The notes below the pieces were generated by a model that searched no databases, was not told where the DNA came from, and was given only the letters and a program-made list of their open reading frames with translations. From Candidatus Poribacteria bacterium (GTDB taxonomy: Bacteria > Poribacteria > WGA-4E > WGA-3G), in the NCBI GenBank assembly GCA_012267415.1, contig JAAXGN010000017.1:177594-227837 (forward strand): a stretch of 50,244 bases of DNA, in the 5' to 3' direction. The position numbers and the translations under genes are program-made. Positions within the stretch are counted from its first letter, which is position 1. Each line of letters begins with the position of its first letter. Below, piece by piece: positions 8,401 to 16,825 of the stretch.

Positions 8401-9180
8401 ATGCTTTCAACCGAACACCTTGAGCAATTTGACAGAGAAGGATACCTTCTACTTTCCGATTTAATTCCGAATGACATTATTGGGCAAGCAGAAATAGCGA
8501 TGTGGCAGACAATGGGAATGGAGGTAGACGACCCCGATTCATGGAACACTGTCAAACGACCGTTTCTTACCAATTTTTACATTGAAAACATGTCAAACGA
8601 AAACCGGATTGAACTTTTCGGTGTTACCAATCCAGATCTGTTGGCGTGTTGCACCCAGGAATATCGGTTGACACTTAAACAACTTGCAGAAAGGGCACCG
8701 ACTATTCCACACTGTAAAAGTGAAGAACCTGATGGTGTATGGGCAATGAACCAATTCCCTATTGCCGATGAATGGAGAGTTCCTCCACCACACCTTGATG
8801 GATATTCAAGGGATTTACGGTTGGATCCAGGCACATTCAGAGTCAGCAGTCTTACATATCTAACTGACGCGAATTCACATCAAGGAACGACCGTGATTTT
8901 TCCTGAAGGTCCGGAAAGAATTCGTGAGTTTCGTAGAAGAAACCCAAATTTCTCTAATCATGTGCGCGACATACGGACCGTATTTCATAAAATAGACTTA
9001 GGTGAACCTTTAGAAATAGTTGCTAAAAAAGGAGATGTACTCTTTTTTCATCATTTATTACCACATACTGGATCATTCAATAATAGGAATACACCCCGTT
9101 TTGCAATCCGATTTATGTGTCTCTGTTTTGACTGTCGTCCATGGCAGAAACGAGGTGAATGGAATATATGGATGCCTTAA
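8401..9180 (+). CDS. Phytanoyl-CoA dioxygenase (PhyH)-like oxygenase
   Basis: A 259-residue member of the Fe(II)/2-oxoglutarate oxygenases. The N-terminal FDREGYLLLSDLIPNDII is the typical PhyH start. The iron triad is visible as HLD in PPPHLDGYSRD (about residue 130) and the distal His in LLPHTGSFNNRNTPRFAIRF, whose Arg would bind 2-oxoglutarate. The substrate is unknown; PhyH relatives hydroxylate lipids, sterols, amino acids or natural products. It starts 40 bases after ppk2 with a weak ribosome site (GATGAGAA) and could be cotranscribed with it. Cys-rich residues near the end (MCLCFDCRPW) are unusual but carry no recognised motif. Confidence 0.85.
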   Translation: MLSTEHLEQFDREGYLLLSDLIPNDIIGQAEIAMWQTMGMEVDDPDSWNTVKRPFLTNFYIENMSNENRIELFGVTNPDLLACCTQEYRLTLKQLAERAPTIPHCKSEEPDGVWAMNQFPIADEWRVPPPHLDGYSRDLRLDPGTFRVSSLTYLTDANSHQGTTVIFPEGPERIREFRRRNPNFSNHVRDIRTVFHKIDLGEPLEIVAKKGDVLFFHHLLPHTGSFNNRNTPRFAIRFMCLCFDCRPWQKRGEWNIWMP

Positions 9181-9303
9181 CATTAGACAGTTTACCTATT
9201 TATAATTAGATGTTTTTGTGTATACAGTATTATGATTTTTTTAGATTAGCATGAACTCTGAAGAACGATTTTTCTGAACGTTGCATGCTTCAAAAATAAT
9301 AAC

Positions 9304-9441
9304 TATAGTGAACTTCAGAATCAATGCCAGTTAAAATATTGACTGGATCCACAATGGGCGAGGTGACCTCGCCCCTACGCTGAGTGGTCTTCGTCATCGG
9401 TGTATGGGGTGAAATGTCTCATTAATTATTAACTTTACTTA
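9304..9441. mobile_element. MITE-like element, family B copy 1
   Basis: The element begins TATAGTGAACTTCAGAATCA and ends in the approximate reverse complement, ATTATTAACTTTACTTA. Its centre carries the palindrome GGGCGAGGTGACCTCGCCC followed by CTACG. Other copies: 10213-10314 (left end lost), 12041-12176 and 29886-30009. The 279-base gap between the PhyH-like gene and the next gene holds nothing else recognisable. Confidence 0.75.
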
Positions 9442-9459
9442 TCATGGGGAGTAAAACTT

Positions 9460-10200
9460 ATGAAACTTTTCTCAAACTTATTTTTCGTATTATCAATTAT
9501 AACTTGTCTCTTTTTTGCACAGAATGCCTTTACACAAACGATATTGGTTCAAACAGGATTTGAAGAGTTTACAATCGGTGAACCGCCAAACGATTGGGAC
9601 TATGATGGTGATCAGATGCTGGTAACGGATGACACTGTTAAAACTGGTGATAAAGCACTCGGTATCTTAGGTGGTGGCAACGACGATAGAGTCGGTGTTG
9701 CGATCCTCACTGAGAATCCTGTTATTTCCGTTGAATTCTGGGTATATATTAAAGGTGAAGGACGTTCATTTAACCTAAAAGTCGTCTCACATGACGATAT
9801 CACAGTGAACGATGGTGGTGTTTATATGAATTGGAATGCCAACGCTGTTCGTTTATATAACGGTTCCGCATGGGTACCGATTGGTGATTTTCCATTTGAA
9901 GCATGGAAATATGTACGTGTAGTCGCTGATGTTAGTAAGAGCACATTTGATTACTATATGGGGGACGATAGAGAAAGTGCTTTGGATGCTGAACCCGTAA
10001 CCGGTCTTGAATTTAGGAAAGCAGCGACCAATCCTGTCGCGCAGTGGGTTGTCTTCCATGTGTATTCAACGGTTGCACAAGGTTTTGTAGACGATCTTTT
10101 CGTCTATGAAGGGGCTGAACCCCCTGCAGCTACACCAGTTGATCCGAAAGAAAAACTCACAACCTTCTGGGGACATGTAAAACAGCACGCCTCATTTTAG
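9460..10200 (+). CDS. Secreted LamG-like protein with WG C-terminal tail
   Basis: A 246-residue exported protein. Residues 1-25 are a signal peptide (LFFVLSIITCLFFAQNAFTQ). The rest is beta-rich: QTGFEEFTIGEPPNDW, SVEFWVYIKGEG, DGGVYMNWNANAVRLYNG and FVDDLFVYEG are the strands of a concanavalin/LamG-like jelly roll, a fold that binds carbohydrate or protein. It ends with KLTTFWGHVKQHASF, a tail shared with two other secreted proteins in this window. Its neighbour at 10398 is a clear paralogue. GGGGAG lies seven bases before the ATG. No catalytic motif is seen, so binding or surface display is more likely than enzyme activity. Confidence 0.8.
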   Translation: MKLFSNLFFVLSIITCLFFAQNAFTQTILVQTGFEEFTIGEPPNDWDYDGDQMLVTDDTVKTGDKALGILGGGNDDRVGVAILTENPVISVEFWVYIKGEGRSFNLKVVSHDDITVNDGGVYMNWNANAVRLYNGSAWVPIGDFPFEAWKYVRVVADVSKSTFDYYMGDDRESALDAEPVTGLEFRKAATNPVAQWVVFHVYSTVAQGFVDDLFVYEGAEPPAATPVDPKEKLTTFWGHVKQHASF

Positions 10201-10212
10201 GGTGTTTATACA

Positions 10213-10314
10213 GGACTGGCTCCACAACGGGCGAGGTGACCTCGCCTCTACGCTGGGTGTTCTGCGTCATCGGTGTATGGGTGAAATGTCTCATTAATTA
10301 TTCACTTTACTATA
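10213..10314. mobile_element. MITE-like element, family B copy 2, left end lost
   Basis: From GGCTCCACAACGGGCGAGG to ATTATTCACTTTACTATA it matches copy 1 closely, but the left inverted end is missing. It is followed at 10315-10360 by ACTTGACATTTGCGTTGTAGGAGG, a stretch that also occurs at about 15136-15163, marking a second repeat type joined to it. Confidence 0.7.
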
Positions 10315-10397
10315 ACTTGACATTTGCGTTGTAGGAGGGAACTCCGATTCCCGACTTTCAAAACGTTCAGTGCTTGATTAGTTTTTAAGGAGGAAAA

Positions 10398-11168
10398 ATG
10401 TTCAGAAAAATATGCTGCATCAAGGCAGAATCAGTACCAAATAAATCATTCAGGCGATTTATGTCTATAAGTCTTCTCGTCCTTTGTTTCATGTCTGTAC
10501 AAGTCGCAATAACAGCAAAGATTCTCGTACAGACAGGATTCGAGGAGTTTTCTGATGGTAAACCACCAAAAGACTGGGAAGTTAGAGGAGAGGATATTGA
10601 GGTAACGAAAAATACCGCAAAGACTGATAGACAATCGTTAGCGATCCTGAGCGGTGTAAACGATGATTATGTTGGCGTGTTCATCGAAACCGACAATTCT
10701 GTTCTTTCGGTTGAATTTTGGGTCTATATTGAGAGTGGTGGAAGGTCTTTCAACTTCAAAATCGGTTCTTCCGATAATATTGCTACCAACAATTCATGCA
10801 TTTACGTCAACTGGAATGCTGAACAGGTCAGATGTTTTGACGGTGCAGCATGGGTTCCGATAGATGACTTTGAAACTGGTAAATGGAGACATGTCCGGTT
10901 TGTTGCCCATGTGGATAAGAGTGAATTCGACTTCTATTCTGGTGAAGATAGAAATAGGACTCTAACGGACAAAGGTATAAAAGGATTACCTTTCAGAACT
11001 GCTCCGGAAGGGTCTGTCGCAAAATCAGTAAGCTTCTACGTCTATTCAATTGCTGCACCAGGGTATGTTGATGATTTGTTTATTTCTGAAGGAGATGAAC
11101 CTGTTAATCTTGCGGTTGATGCTGTCGGGAAACTTTCTACATATTGGGGTCGCTTAAAGGGTTATTAG
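10398..11168 (+). CDS. Secreted LamG-like protein, paralogue of the gene at 9460
   Basis: A 256-residue protein that aligns with its upstream neighbour over the whole mature part: QTGFEEFSDGKPPKDWEV, LSVEFWVYIESGGRSFNFKI, IYVNWNAEQVRCFDGAAWVP and YVDDLFISEGDEP. The signal peptide is preceded by about 20 extra charged residues and runs to about 40 (SISLLVLCFMSVQVAITAKI), so a later Met could be the real start, although AAGGAGG stands eight bases before ATG 10398. The tail KLSTYWGRLKGY is the same C-terminal element as in the neighbour. It probably arose by local duplication and divergence. Likely a surface or cell-wall binding protein; no ligand can be named. Confidence 0.8.
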   Translation: MFRKICCIKAESVPNKSFRRFMSISLLVLCFMSVQVAITAKILVQTGFEEFSDGKPPKDWEVRGEDIEVTKNTAKTDRQSLAILSGVNDDYVGVFIETDNSVLSVEFWVYIESGGRSFNFKIGSSDNIATNNSCIYVNWNAEQVRCFDGAAWVPIDDFETGKWRHVRFVAHVDKSEFDFYSGEDRNRTLTDKGIKGLPFRTAPEGSVAKSVSFYVYSIAAPGYVDDLFISEGDEPVNLAVDAVGKLSTYWGRLKGY

Positions 11169-11211
11169 GTGATTCGGTTCAGTAAAACTTAGCTGATGTT
11201 AGGACTATTTT

Positions 11212-12027
11212 ATGGATAATGAACACGTTCATCTCACACTGTCACAGCGGTTACATTTTGATATATACGGCTATGTTTTGTTAGAAAATGTCCTGTCAGA
11301 GGATGAAGTCGAGAAAATGAAAGCAGCCCTTTACAGGATTAGGGATGGTGCCGATCTTGACGGTACAAGGGTATATCTCAATTGGCGCGGTGAACACCAT
11401 GCACACATGGGAAACCTTGTTGAATTTGATCCAGCATTGTTAGCGTATGCAGCACATCCTAAACTTGTACCACTCGTTGAGGAAGTCGTTGGTGGGGCTG
11501 TCCGTCTTGAAGAAACAGAAGCGATTATCAACAGACGAAATCAGGATCAAGATTTAGAAGAACTTAGAAAACGCAGATATAATCCCACCGGTTTCCACCG
11601 TGGCACGAAGCATGGGTGGGGTACCTACATGGAACAGGACAAATTCCACTGTATCTTCGTAAAAACACTTGCCTATCTGACTGACGTTGGTCCTGATGAT
11701 GGCGGCACAAGCGTGATTCCAGGAAGCCACAGGTTGACATGGAAACAGCATGAGATGGTTGAAGCAGCACTATCAGACGATAAACTCGTACATCAGGTTG
11801 AAGCGTCTGCAGGTTCAGTGCTGCTTTTTGCTGAATCCCTCGTCCACAGCACCACTGCCATCCGTAGTGATATTGAGCGGGTTATACTCATTGCAGGTTA
11901 CACACCACCCATGGTGCGCGAGTGGCCAGGGAACGAGGTAAGTTCAGAATTTATTGAGACTTTACCTGAAGACATCCGTCCACTCATCTCTGGTAGTGAT
12001 AGTTGGCACTGGAAACGTAGGTATTGA
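11212..12027 (+). CDS. PhyH-family oxygenase with HxG in place of HxD
   Basis: A 271-residue PhyH-type protein: FDIYGYVLLENVLSEDEVEKMK at the start, LAYLTDVGPDDGGTSVIPGSH in the core, and the distal His and Arg in LVHSTTAIRSDIERVILIAGY. At the position of the first iron His the sequence reads GFHRGTKHGWGTYMEQDKFHC. This gives HRG rather than the HxD triad of the family, and no HxD is found elsewhere upstream of the core. Loss of the Asp occurs in halogenase relatives (HxA/G, halide bound in its place) but also in subfamilies with other or no chemistry. It lies 43 bases after a secreted protein gene and 180 bases before the convergent sulfatase gene. Confidence 0.85.
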   Translation: MDNEHVHLTLSQRLHFDIYGYVLLENVLSEDEVEKMKAALYRIRDGADLDGTRVYLNWRGEHHAHMGNLVEFDPALLAYAAHPKLVPLVEEVVGGAVRLEETEAIINRRNQDQDLEELRKRRYNPTGFHRGTKHGWGTYMEQDKFHCIFVKTLAYLTDVGPDDGGTSVIPGSHRLTWKQHEMVEAALSDDKLVHQVEASAGSVLLFAESLVHSTTAIRSDIERVILIAGYTPPMVREWPGNEVSSEFIETLPEDIRPLISGSDSWHWKRRY

Positions 12028-12040
12028 TACAATTATTTAT

Positions 12041-12176
12041 TGCGAACTTCAGAATTTAATGCCAGTTAAAATATTGACTGACTCCACAACGGGCGAGGTC
12101 ACCTCGCCCCTACGCTGGGTGGTCTTCGTCATCGTTGTATAGGGTGAAATGTCTCATTAATCATTAACTTACTATA
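12041..12176. mobile_element. MITE-like element, family B copy 3
   Basis: From GCGAACTTCAGAATTTAATG to ATTAACTTACTATA, with the palindrome GGGCGAGGTCACCTCGCCC in the middle. It fills the gap between two convergent genes, so its central hairpin may serve both as a terminator. Confidence 0.75.
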
Positions 12177-12207
12177 TTATCTTGGCAGCTATAAACTTTG
12201 TTCAACC

Positions 12208-13719
12208 TTATGCGCCTGATGTTCGTGGTACAGGCAGCGATTCTTTACCCATTTCAGCAAACAGCAGTTTCATAACAAGTTCAGCTTTCAATTCTGCATG
12301 CTCAGTTGAATTCCACAGATTATTTATCTCACCCGGATCTTCCTGCAGGTCAAACAATTCACCAAAATCCCGATTGTAATAGACGGTAAGTTTATAGCGG
12401 TCATCAACATACGTCTTCACATGAATAGTTGTCGGTTCATGGTGATTCTCAACGATGATGTGGTCTCGTGCCTGCTCTTCCTGTCCATACCAGACAGGGG
12501 TTTGATCCACTCCTGTCATACCAAAAGGAATATCAATTCCTGCAGCACCCAGAAACGTTGGTGCTAAATCTACCAATGTCTGTAATGCGTCAGACTGTTT
12601 CCCTGCGGGAACAACACCAGGATAACGCACGAGAAATGGGACACGTATCACATCTTCATAGTGAAATGCCCCTTTAGCGATTAGTCCGTGCTGTCCATAG
12701 AAATGACCGTGATCTGAAGTGAAAACAACCAATGTATTATCAGCAATACCGAGTTCGTCAAGTTTGCCTAATATCTCACCGATATACTTGTCCATGAGAC
12801 TCACCATCCCGTAATAAACCGCGATATCTTTCGCAAGTTTATCCCGATCATGTAGGTGGGATCGGAATCCGTGTATACCTTTACCCGTTTCACGCCACTC
12901 AGAGAAATCAGGTTTCCTCTGCTGTGTCATCTGGAAGTGTATCGGGTTCTTCTCATGTTCGCCTTCTGTTACAGATGGTACTGTGAGAGATTCTGGGTCA
13001 TACATCGTATCCCAGGGTTCTGGTACTAAGTATTTGGGATGTGGGTCAAAGAAACTTGCCCAGAGAAAGAAGTTCTCTCCGTTCTGCTGGTAACTTTCCA
13101 TCAGTGCATTGGTGCGTTCAGCAATCCATGTATCATAATGAAATTCTTCAGGAATTGGCCATTTATGATATTGTCCTTTAGCATTACCTGTCGGTGGAGC
13201 ATAATAGTCTCGCCAGTTCGTAAGTCCTTTCTCCTCCATCCAGATAGCATAGTGCTGCCCAACATGTGCTTCATCTGCATGGTTCCGAGCGAGTTCAACA
13301 TGGTCAAATCCGTAAAATGGCTCATTGAAGTTACGCCAGAAATCCAAGTCTTGCAGAATAGGATAGGATTCAAGGGAAGGAAATTCTTCTGATCCGTGCA
13401 AAGGTTGGAAATGCGCTTTCCCGACAAGAGCGGTTCGGTAACCTGCATCTGTAAAGTCTTCTCCGACAGTGTGTTCATCTTCTAAGAGTTTAGTGCCGAG
13501 TGACCATGCGCCGTGTTGGCTCGGATATTTTCCAGTGATGATGGATGCTCGTGTTGGCGTGCATGTCGGATTTGGACAGTAGGCTCTGTGAAAGAGTGTT
13601 CCATCTTGTGCCAATGCATCAAGGTGAGGGGTCTGAATTTCTGGGTTTAAGCACCCCAATGTGTTCCAATGTTGTTGATCACTTGTAATCAGTAGTATAT
13701 TGGGTCGGTTCTGTTCCAT
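12208..13719 (-). CDS. Sulfatase, Cys-type
   Basis: A 503-residue sulfatase of the alkaline-phosphatase superfamily, which cleaves sulfate esters. The N-terminal RPNILLITSDQQHWNTLGC carries metal ligands (D14, Q15). The signature NPTCTPTRASIITGKYP contains C53 in the C-x-P-x-R context, the Cys that is oxidised to formylglycine. FTSDHGHFYGQHG supplies the C-terminal metal ligands. There is no signal peptide, so it may be cytoplasmic or exported by another route. It begins nine bases after the maturase gene, and its ribosome site (TAAGGA) overlaps that gene's stop codon: the two are an operon. The substrate (sulfated polysaccharide or small sulfate ester) cannot be told from sequence. Confidence 0.94.
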   Translation of the reverse strand: MEQNRPNILLITSDQQHWNTLGCLNPEIQTPHLDALAQDGTLFHRAYCPNPTCTPTRASIITGKYPSQHGAWSLGTKLLEDEHTVGEDFTDAGYRTALVGKAHFQPLHGSEEFPSLESYPILQDLDFWRNFNEPFYGFDHVELARNHADEAHVGQHYAIWMEEKGLTNWRDYYAPPTGNAKGQYHKWPIPEEFHYDTWIAERTNALMESYQQNGENFFLWASFFDPHPKYLVPEPWDTMYDPESLTVPSVTEGEHEKNPIHFQMTQQRKPDFSEWRETGKGIHGFRSHLHDRDKLAKDIAVYYGMVSLMDKYIGEILGKLDELGIADNTLVVFTSDHGHFYGQHGLIAKGAFHYEDVIRVPFLVRYPGVVPAGKQSDALQTLVDLAPTFLGAAGIDIPFGMTGVDQTPVWYGQEEQARDHIIVENHHEPTTIHVKTYVDDRYKLTVYYNRDFGELFDLQEDPGEINNLWNSTEHAELKAELVMKLLFAEMGKESLPVPRTSGA

Positions 13720-13728
13720 AGTGTTTCC

Positions 13729-15039
13729 TTAGATTCTATTATTCAGACAGCACTGTTTATACTTCTGTCCGCTTCCGCAAGGACAAGGTGAGTTGCGACC
13801 AATCTTCTGTGATGCTGTAGATGTGTTCTGGATGGGTGTTTTCTTTCTGTTACTTCTTGACTGCCGACTCTGTTGCATGATTGGTATAATACTATTGGCA
13901 GGTTTACCCTCCTGAAGTGCTTTAGCCATAAGCTTCATCGGTTCATCAATATGACTGAAGAAGTGTTTGTAACCCTCACATAGGTAATTCAAACCATCTT
14001 CACCATCAGGGGTTTTGATAATTCGGTTTTTTGGACACCCCCCATTGCAGACGAACTTTACATCACACTTTAGGCAATATTCGGGAAGTGTGTCTTTCTT
14101 GTCTGTCCCAAATTTGCGTTGAAAAGGTGAATCTACCATATCAGCGATTGAGGTTTCTTCAATGTTTCCGATAAAGTAGTCAGGTGTAACGTAGTGGTCG
14201 CAGGAATATAGGTCTCCATTGTGTTCAATAGCCATAGCATCGCCGCAAGTTTCATTGAATACACACAGACTTGGGTTATAGCCTAACCACGCTTCAAGTG
14301 CTATATCGAATATCTGTATGAAGATCTTACCGATATCATTTACGACCCATTCATCAAATATGGTACTGAGGAATTTACCATACTGCTTTCCAGTTACTGA
14401 CCGTGGAGATACATTCTCACCATCAAAATGTTCGACTGCAGGTATAAACTGCATAAACTCTGCACCAAGGCTTTTAAAGTAGGAATATACCTCTTTCGGA
14501 TATTCAGCATTATGATTGTTTACAACACATAGGATGTTGTAGTCAACATTATGCTTTTGAAGTATCCTTAACCCGCGAATTACCTGTTCTGACGATGAAC
14601 GACCACGTTTGTCATAGCGATACTTATCGTGAATTTCAGGTGGTCCATCAATGCTTATACCTATCAGGAACCTATTCTGTTTAAAGAACTGTCCCCATTC
14701 GTCATTAAGTAAGGTGGCATTTGTCTGGAATGTATTCTGTATCCGCATACCAGACCTTCTGTATTTTTGCTGATATCGGACAGCTTGTCTGAAGAAGTCA
14801 ACTCCCATGAGTGTCGGTTCTCCACCTTGCCATGCAAAGGTAACGTCATTGACCTGTTGTGCTTCAATATATTGCTTGACATATTCCTCAAGCGTTTCAT
14901 CTGTCATCCGAAATGACTTGGTTTGGGGATAGAGTTCCTCTTTTTCCAGATAGAAGCAGTATTCGCAATCTAAATTGCAGATCGGTCCGATCGGTTTCGT
15001 CATCACATGAAAAGCACGTGGCATTTTTGCTTGAACCAT
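13729..15039 (-). CDS. Anaerobic sulfatase-maturating radical SAM enzyme with SEC-C tail
   Basis: A 436-residue radical SAM protein that converts the active-site Cys or Ser of sulfatases to formylglycine. CNLDCEYCFY (C21, C25, C28) is the 4Fe-4S motif. FAWQGGEPTLMGVDFF and ISIDGPPEIHDKYR are typical of the anSME branch. The C-terminal half has the SPASM cysteines (CGDAMAIEHNGDLYSCDHY, CLKCDVKFVCNGGCPKNR, CEGYKHFF). The last 20 residues, RNSPCPCGSGQKYKQCC, are a SEC-C zinc motif, which is less usual here. The ribosome site GGAGGCAAAATAT precedes the ATG. Its partner is the sulfatase just downstream, whose CxPxR motif fits. Confidence 0.95.
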   Translation of the reverse strand: MVQAKMPRAFHVMTKPIGPICNLDCEYCFYLEKEELYPQTKSFRMTDETLEEYVKQYIEAQQVNDVTFAWQGGEPTLMGVDFFRQAVRYQQKYRRSGMRIQNTFQTNATLLNDEWGQFFKQNRFLIGISIDGPPEIHDKYRYDKRGRSSSEQVIRGLRILQKHNVDYNILCVVNNHNAEYPKEVYSYFKSLGAEFMQFIPAVEHFDGENVSPRSVTGKQYGKFLSTIFDEWVVNDIGKIFIQIFDIALEAWLGYNPSLCVFNETCGDAMAIEHNGDLYSCDHYVTPDYFIGNIEETSIADMVDSPFQRKFGTDKKDTLPEYCLKCDVKFVCNGGCPKNRIIKTPDGEDGLNYLCEGYKHFFSHIDEPMKLMAKALQEGKPANSIIPIMQQSRQSRSNRKKTPIQNTSTASQKIGRNSPCPCGSGQKYKQCCLNNRI

Positions 15040-15071
15040 ATATTTTGCCTCCTACTTTAACTATTTTTATT

Positions 15072-15100
15072 AGTGTATCATAATCACAAGGAGTCCACAA
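15072..15100 (-). promoter_or_regulatory. Candidate promoter of the sulfatase operon
   Basis: On the minus strand TTGTGG (15100-15095) and TACACT (15077-15072) are 17 bases apart, about 33 bases ahead of the maturase start codon. Confidence 0.45.
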
Positions 15101-15121
15101 GAAAAAACTCAGGACTGTTTA

Positions 15122-15240
15122 TAGTGAATTTTATAGTTAACTTGACATTTGACTTGTAGGAGGCCAGTTAACATGCTTCTGGCCGATTCCCGACTTTCAC
15201 TACGTTAAGTCGCGATTCGGAGATCGCTCCTACAGAAGAA
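15122..15240. repeat. Composite repeat with family C palindrome
   Basis: The stretch starts with ATAGTGAATTTTATAGTTAACTTGACATTTG and TTGTAGGAGG (also found near 10314-10340), then GATTCCCGACTTTC, and ends in TCGCGATTCGGAGATCGCTCCTACAG. The last piece (family C) recurs at 27343-27372 and, reversed, at 41416-41441. The rest of the gap 15040-15351 shows nothing but two promoter-like regions and the ribosome site of the next gene. Confidence 0.6.
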
Positions 15241-15351
15241 ACGTCAGCATAGTTTTTTATTTCACCTTAGTTTTCGGTATTTTGGAGTTGACAGCATTAC
15301 CCTCTGCAGTGTATGATATACAGAATATTCAAAGATCGGAGGAAACAGAAC

Positions 15352-16815
15352 TTGGCAGCAGATATAGGACTCATCGGTTTGGCAGTGATGGGAGAAAATC
15401 TTGCACTCAATATTGAAAGCAGAGGGTTTGAGGTAGCGGTTTTTAACCGAACGGTCTCACGGGTTGATGATTTTATCGCCGGTGCAGCAAAAGGTAAGAA
15501 TATAGTAGGTGCACACTCCATTTCCGAATTTATTAAACAATTGGATATACCCCGAAAGATCATCTTAATGGTCAAAGCAGGTGAACCTGTTGACGCATTC
15601 ATTCAGTTACTCGTACCCCATCTTTCTAAAGGTGATTTGATCATAGATGGTGGTAACTCCAATTTCAATGACACAATACGCCGCCACGCGGAACTTGGCG
15701 GAAAAGACATACTCTTTATCGGTACAGGAATTTCAGGTGGAGAGGAAGGTGCATTAAAGGGACCTGCCATGATGCCTGGAGGTTCACCTGAAGCCTATGC
15801 ACTTGTGGAACCAATTTTCACAAAAATTGCAGCCCATGTAGATGGTACACCGTGTTGTTCCTATATCGGTCCGAACGGTGCTGGACATTATGTCAAAATG
15901 GTGCATAACGGCATTGAATACGGGGATATGCAACTGATATGTGAGGCATACTCCTTGATGAAAAACATCTTGGGTATGAACGCAGATGAGATGCACAAGG
16001 TATTTAACAGATGGAATCAAGGAGAACTCAATTCTTATCTTATTGAAATTACTGCTGACATCTTTACACAAAAGGACGCAAGCGGTACACCCTTTGTTGA
16101 TGTTGTTCTCGATCAGGCGGGTCAAAAGGGTACGGGAAAATGGACAAGTATCTCCGCATTAGACCTTGGCATCTCTGCTCCTACAATCGCTGAAGCGGTC
16201 TTCGCACGATGCATTTCTGCAATCAAGAGTGAACGTGTAGACGCCGCAAAGGTGATTAAAGGTCCGAGCGGAACTTATGATGGAGAAAGAAATAAAGCCT
16301 TAACTGCTATCCACAATGCATTATACGCAGCCAAGATATGTTCTTATGCACAAGGCTTTGCACTTATGCGGGAAGCGAGCGTTGAAAACGAATGGGACTT
16401 AAATCTTGGTCAAATTGCATTAGGATGGCGTGGTGGATGCATCATAAGAGCAAAATTCCTGCATCGAATCGCAGAAGCGTATGAACGTCAACCTGACTTG
16501 GCAAATCTATTGCTTGATCCATATTTTAAGGATGTTATTGAGAAATCTCAATCACACTGGAGAAATGTCGTCAGTACAGCCAGTCACGTTGGCGTCCCAA
16601 TTCCAGCATTCAGCTCTGCCTTAGCCTATTTTGATAGTTACCGTAGCAGCAAACTCCCTGCCAATCTAATTCAAGCGATGCGTGACTATTTTGGGGCACA
16701 TACCTATCATAAAATTGACTCAGAGGGTAATGTAATTGTCAACGAAAACGGTGAACCGACAGTTTTCCATACGGAATGGATGTTAGAGAACCGTCCGGAA
16801 GTAATTGTTGAATAA
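15352..16815 (+). CDS. gnd: 6-phosphogluconate dehydrogenase, decarboxylating
   Basis: A 487-residue enzyme of the oxidative pentose phosphate pathway that converts 6-phosphogluconate and NADP(+) to ribulose 5-phosphate and CO2. The N-terminal nucleotide site is DIGLIGLAVMGENLALN. IIDGGNSNFNDTIRR, FIGTGISGGEEGALKGPAMMPGG and YVKMVHNGIEYGDMQL are the catalytic and substrate signatures, and LDQAGQKGTGKWTS follows. The start is TTG 15352: GGAGG (15338-15342) stands nine bases before it and the protein then begins as the family does. ATG 15313 would add 13 unrelated residues. It is followed by a HAD hydrolase after ten bases, which suggests an operon. Confidence 0.96.
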   Translation: MAADIGLIGLAVMGENLALNIESRGFEVAVFNRTVSRVDDFIAGAAKGKNIVGAHSISEFIKQLDIPRKIILMVKAGEPVDAFIQLLVPHLSKGDLIIDGGNSNFNDTIRRHAELGGKDILFIGTGISGGEEGALKGPAMMPGGSPEAYALVEPIFTKIAAHVDGTPCCSYIGPNGAGHYVKMVHNGIEYGDMQLICEAYSLMKNILGMNADEMHKVFNRWNQGELNSYLIEITADIFTQKDASGTPFVDVVLDQAGQKGTGKWTSISALDLGISAPTIAEAVFARCISAIKSERVDAAKVIKGPSGTYDGERNKALTAIHNALYAAKICSYAQGFALMREASVENEWDLNLGQIALGWRGGCIIRAKFLHRIAEAYERQPDLANLLLDPYFKDVIEKSQSHWRNVVSTASHVGVPIPAFSSALAYFDSYRSSKLPANLIQAMRDYFGAHTYHKIDSEGNVIVNENGEPTVFHTEWMLENRPEVIVE

Positions 16816-16825
16816 AGGAGGTAAA

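Noticed and set aside
15313..15351. ATG 15313 as the start of gnd
   Set aside because: It adds 13 residues unlike the family, while TTG 15352 has GGAGG nine bases ahead and gives the family N-terminus.
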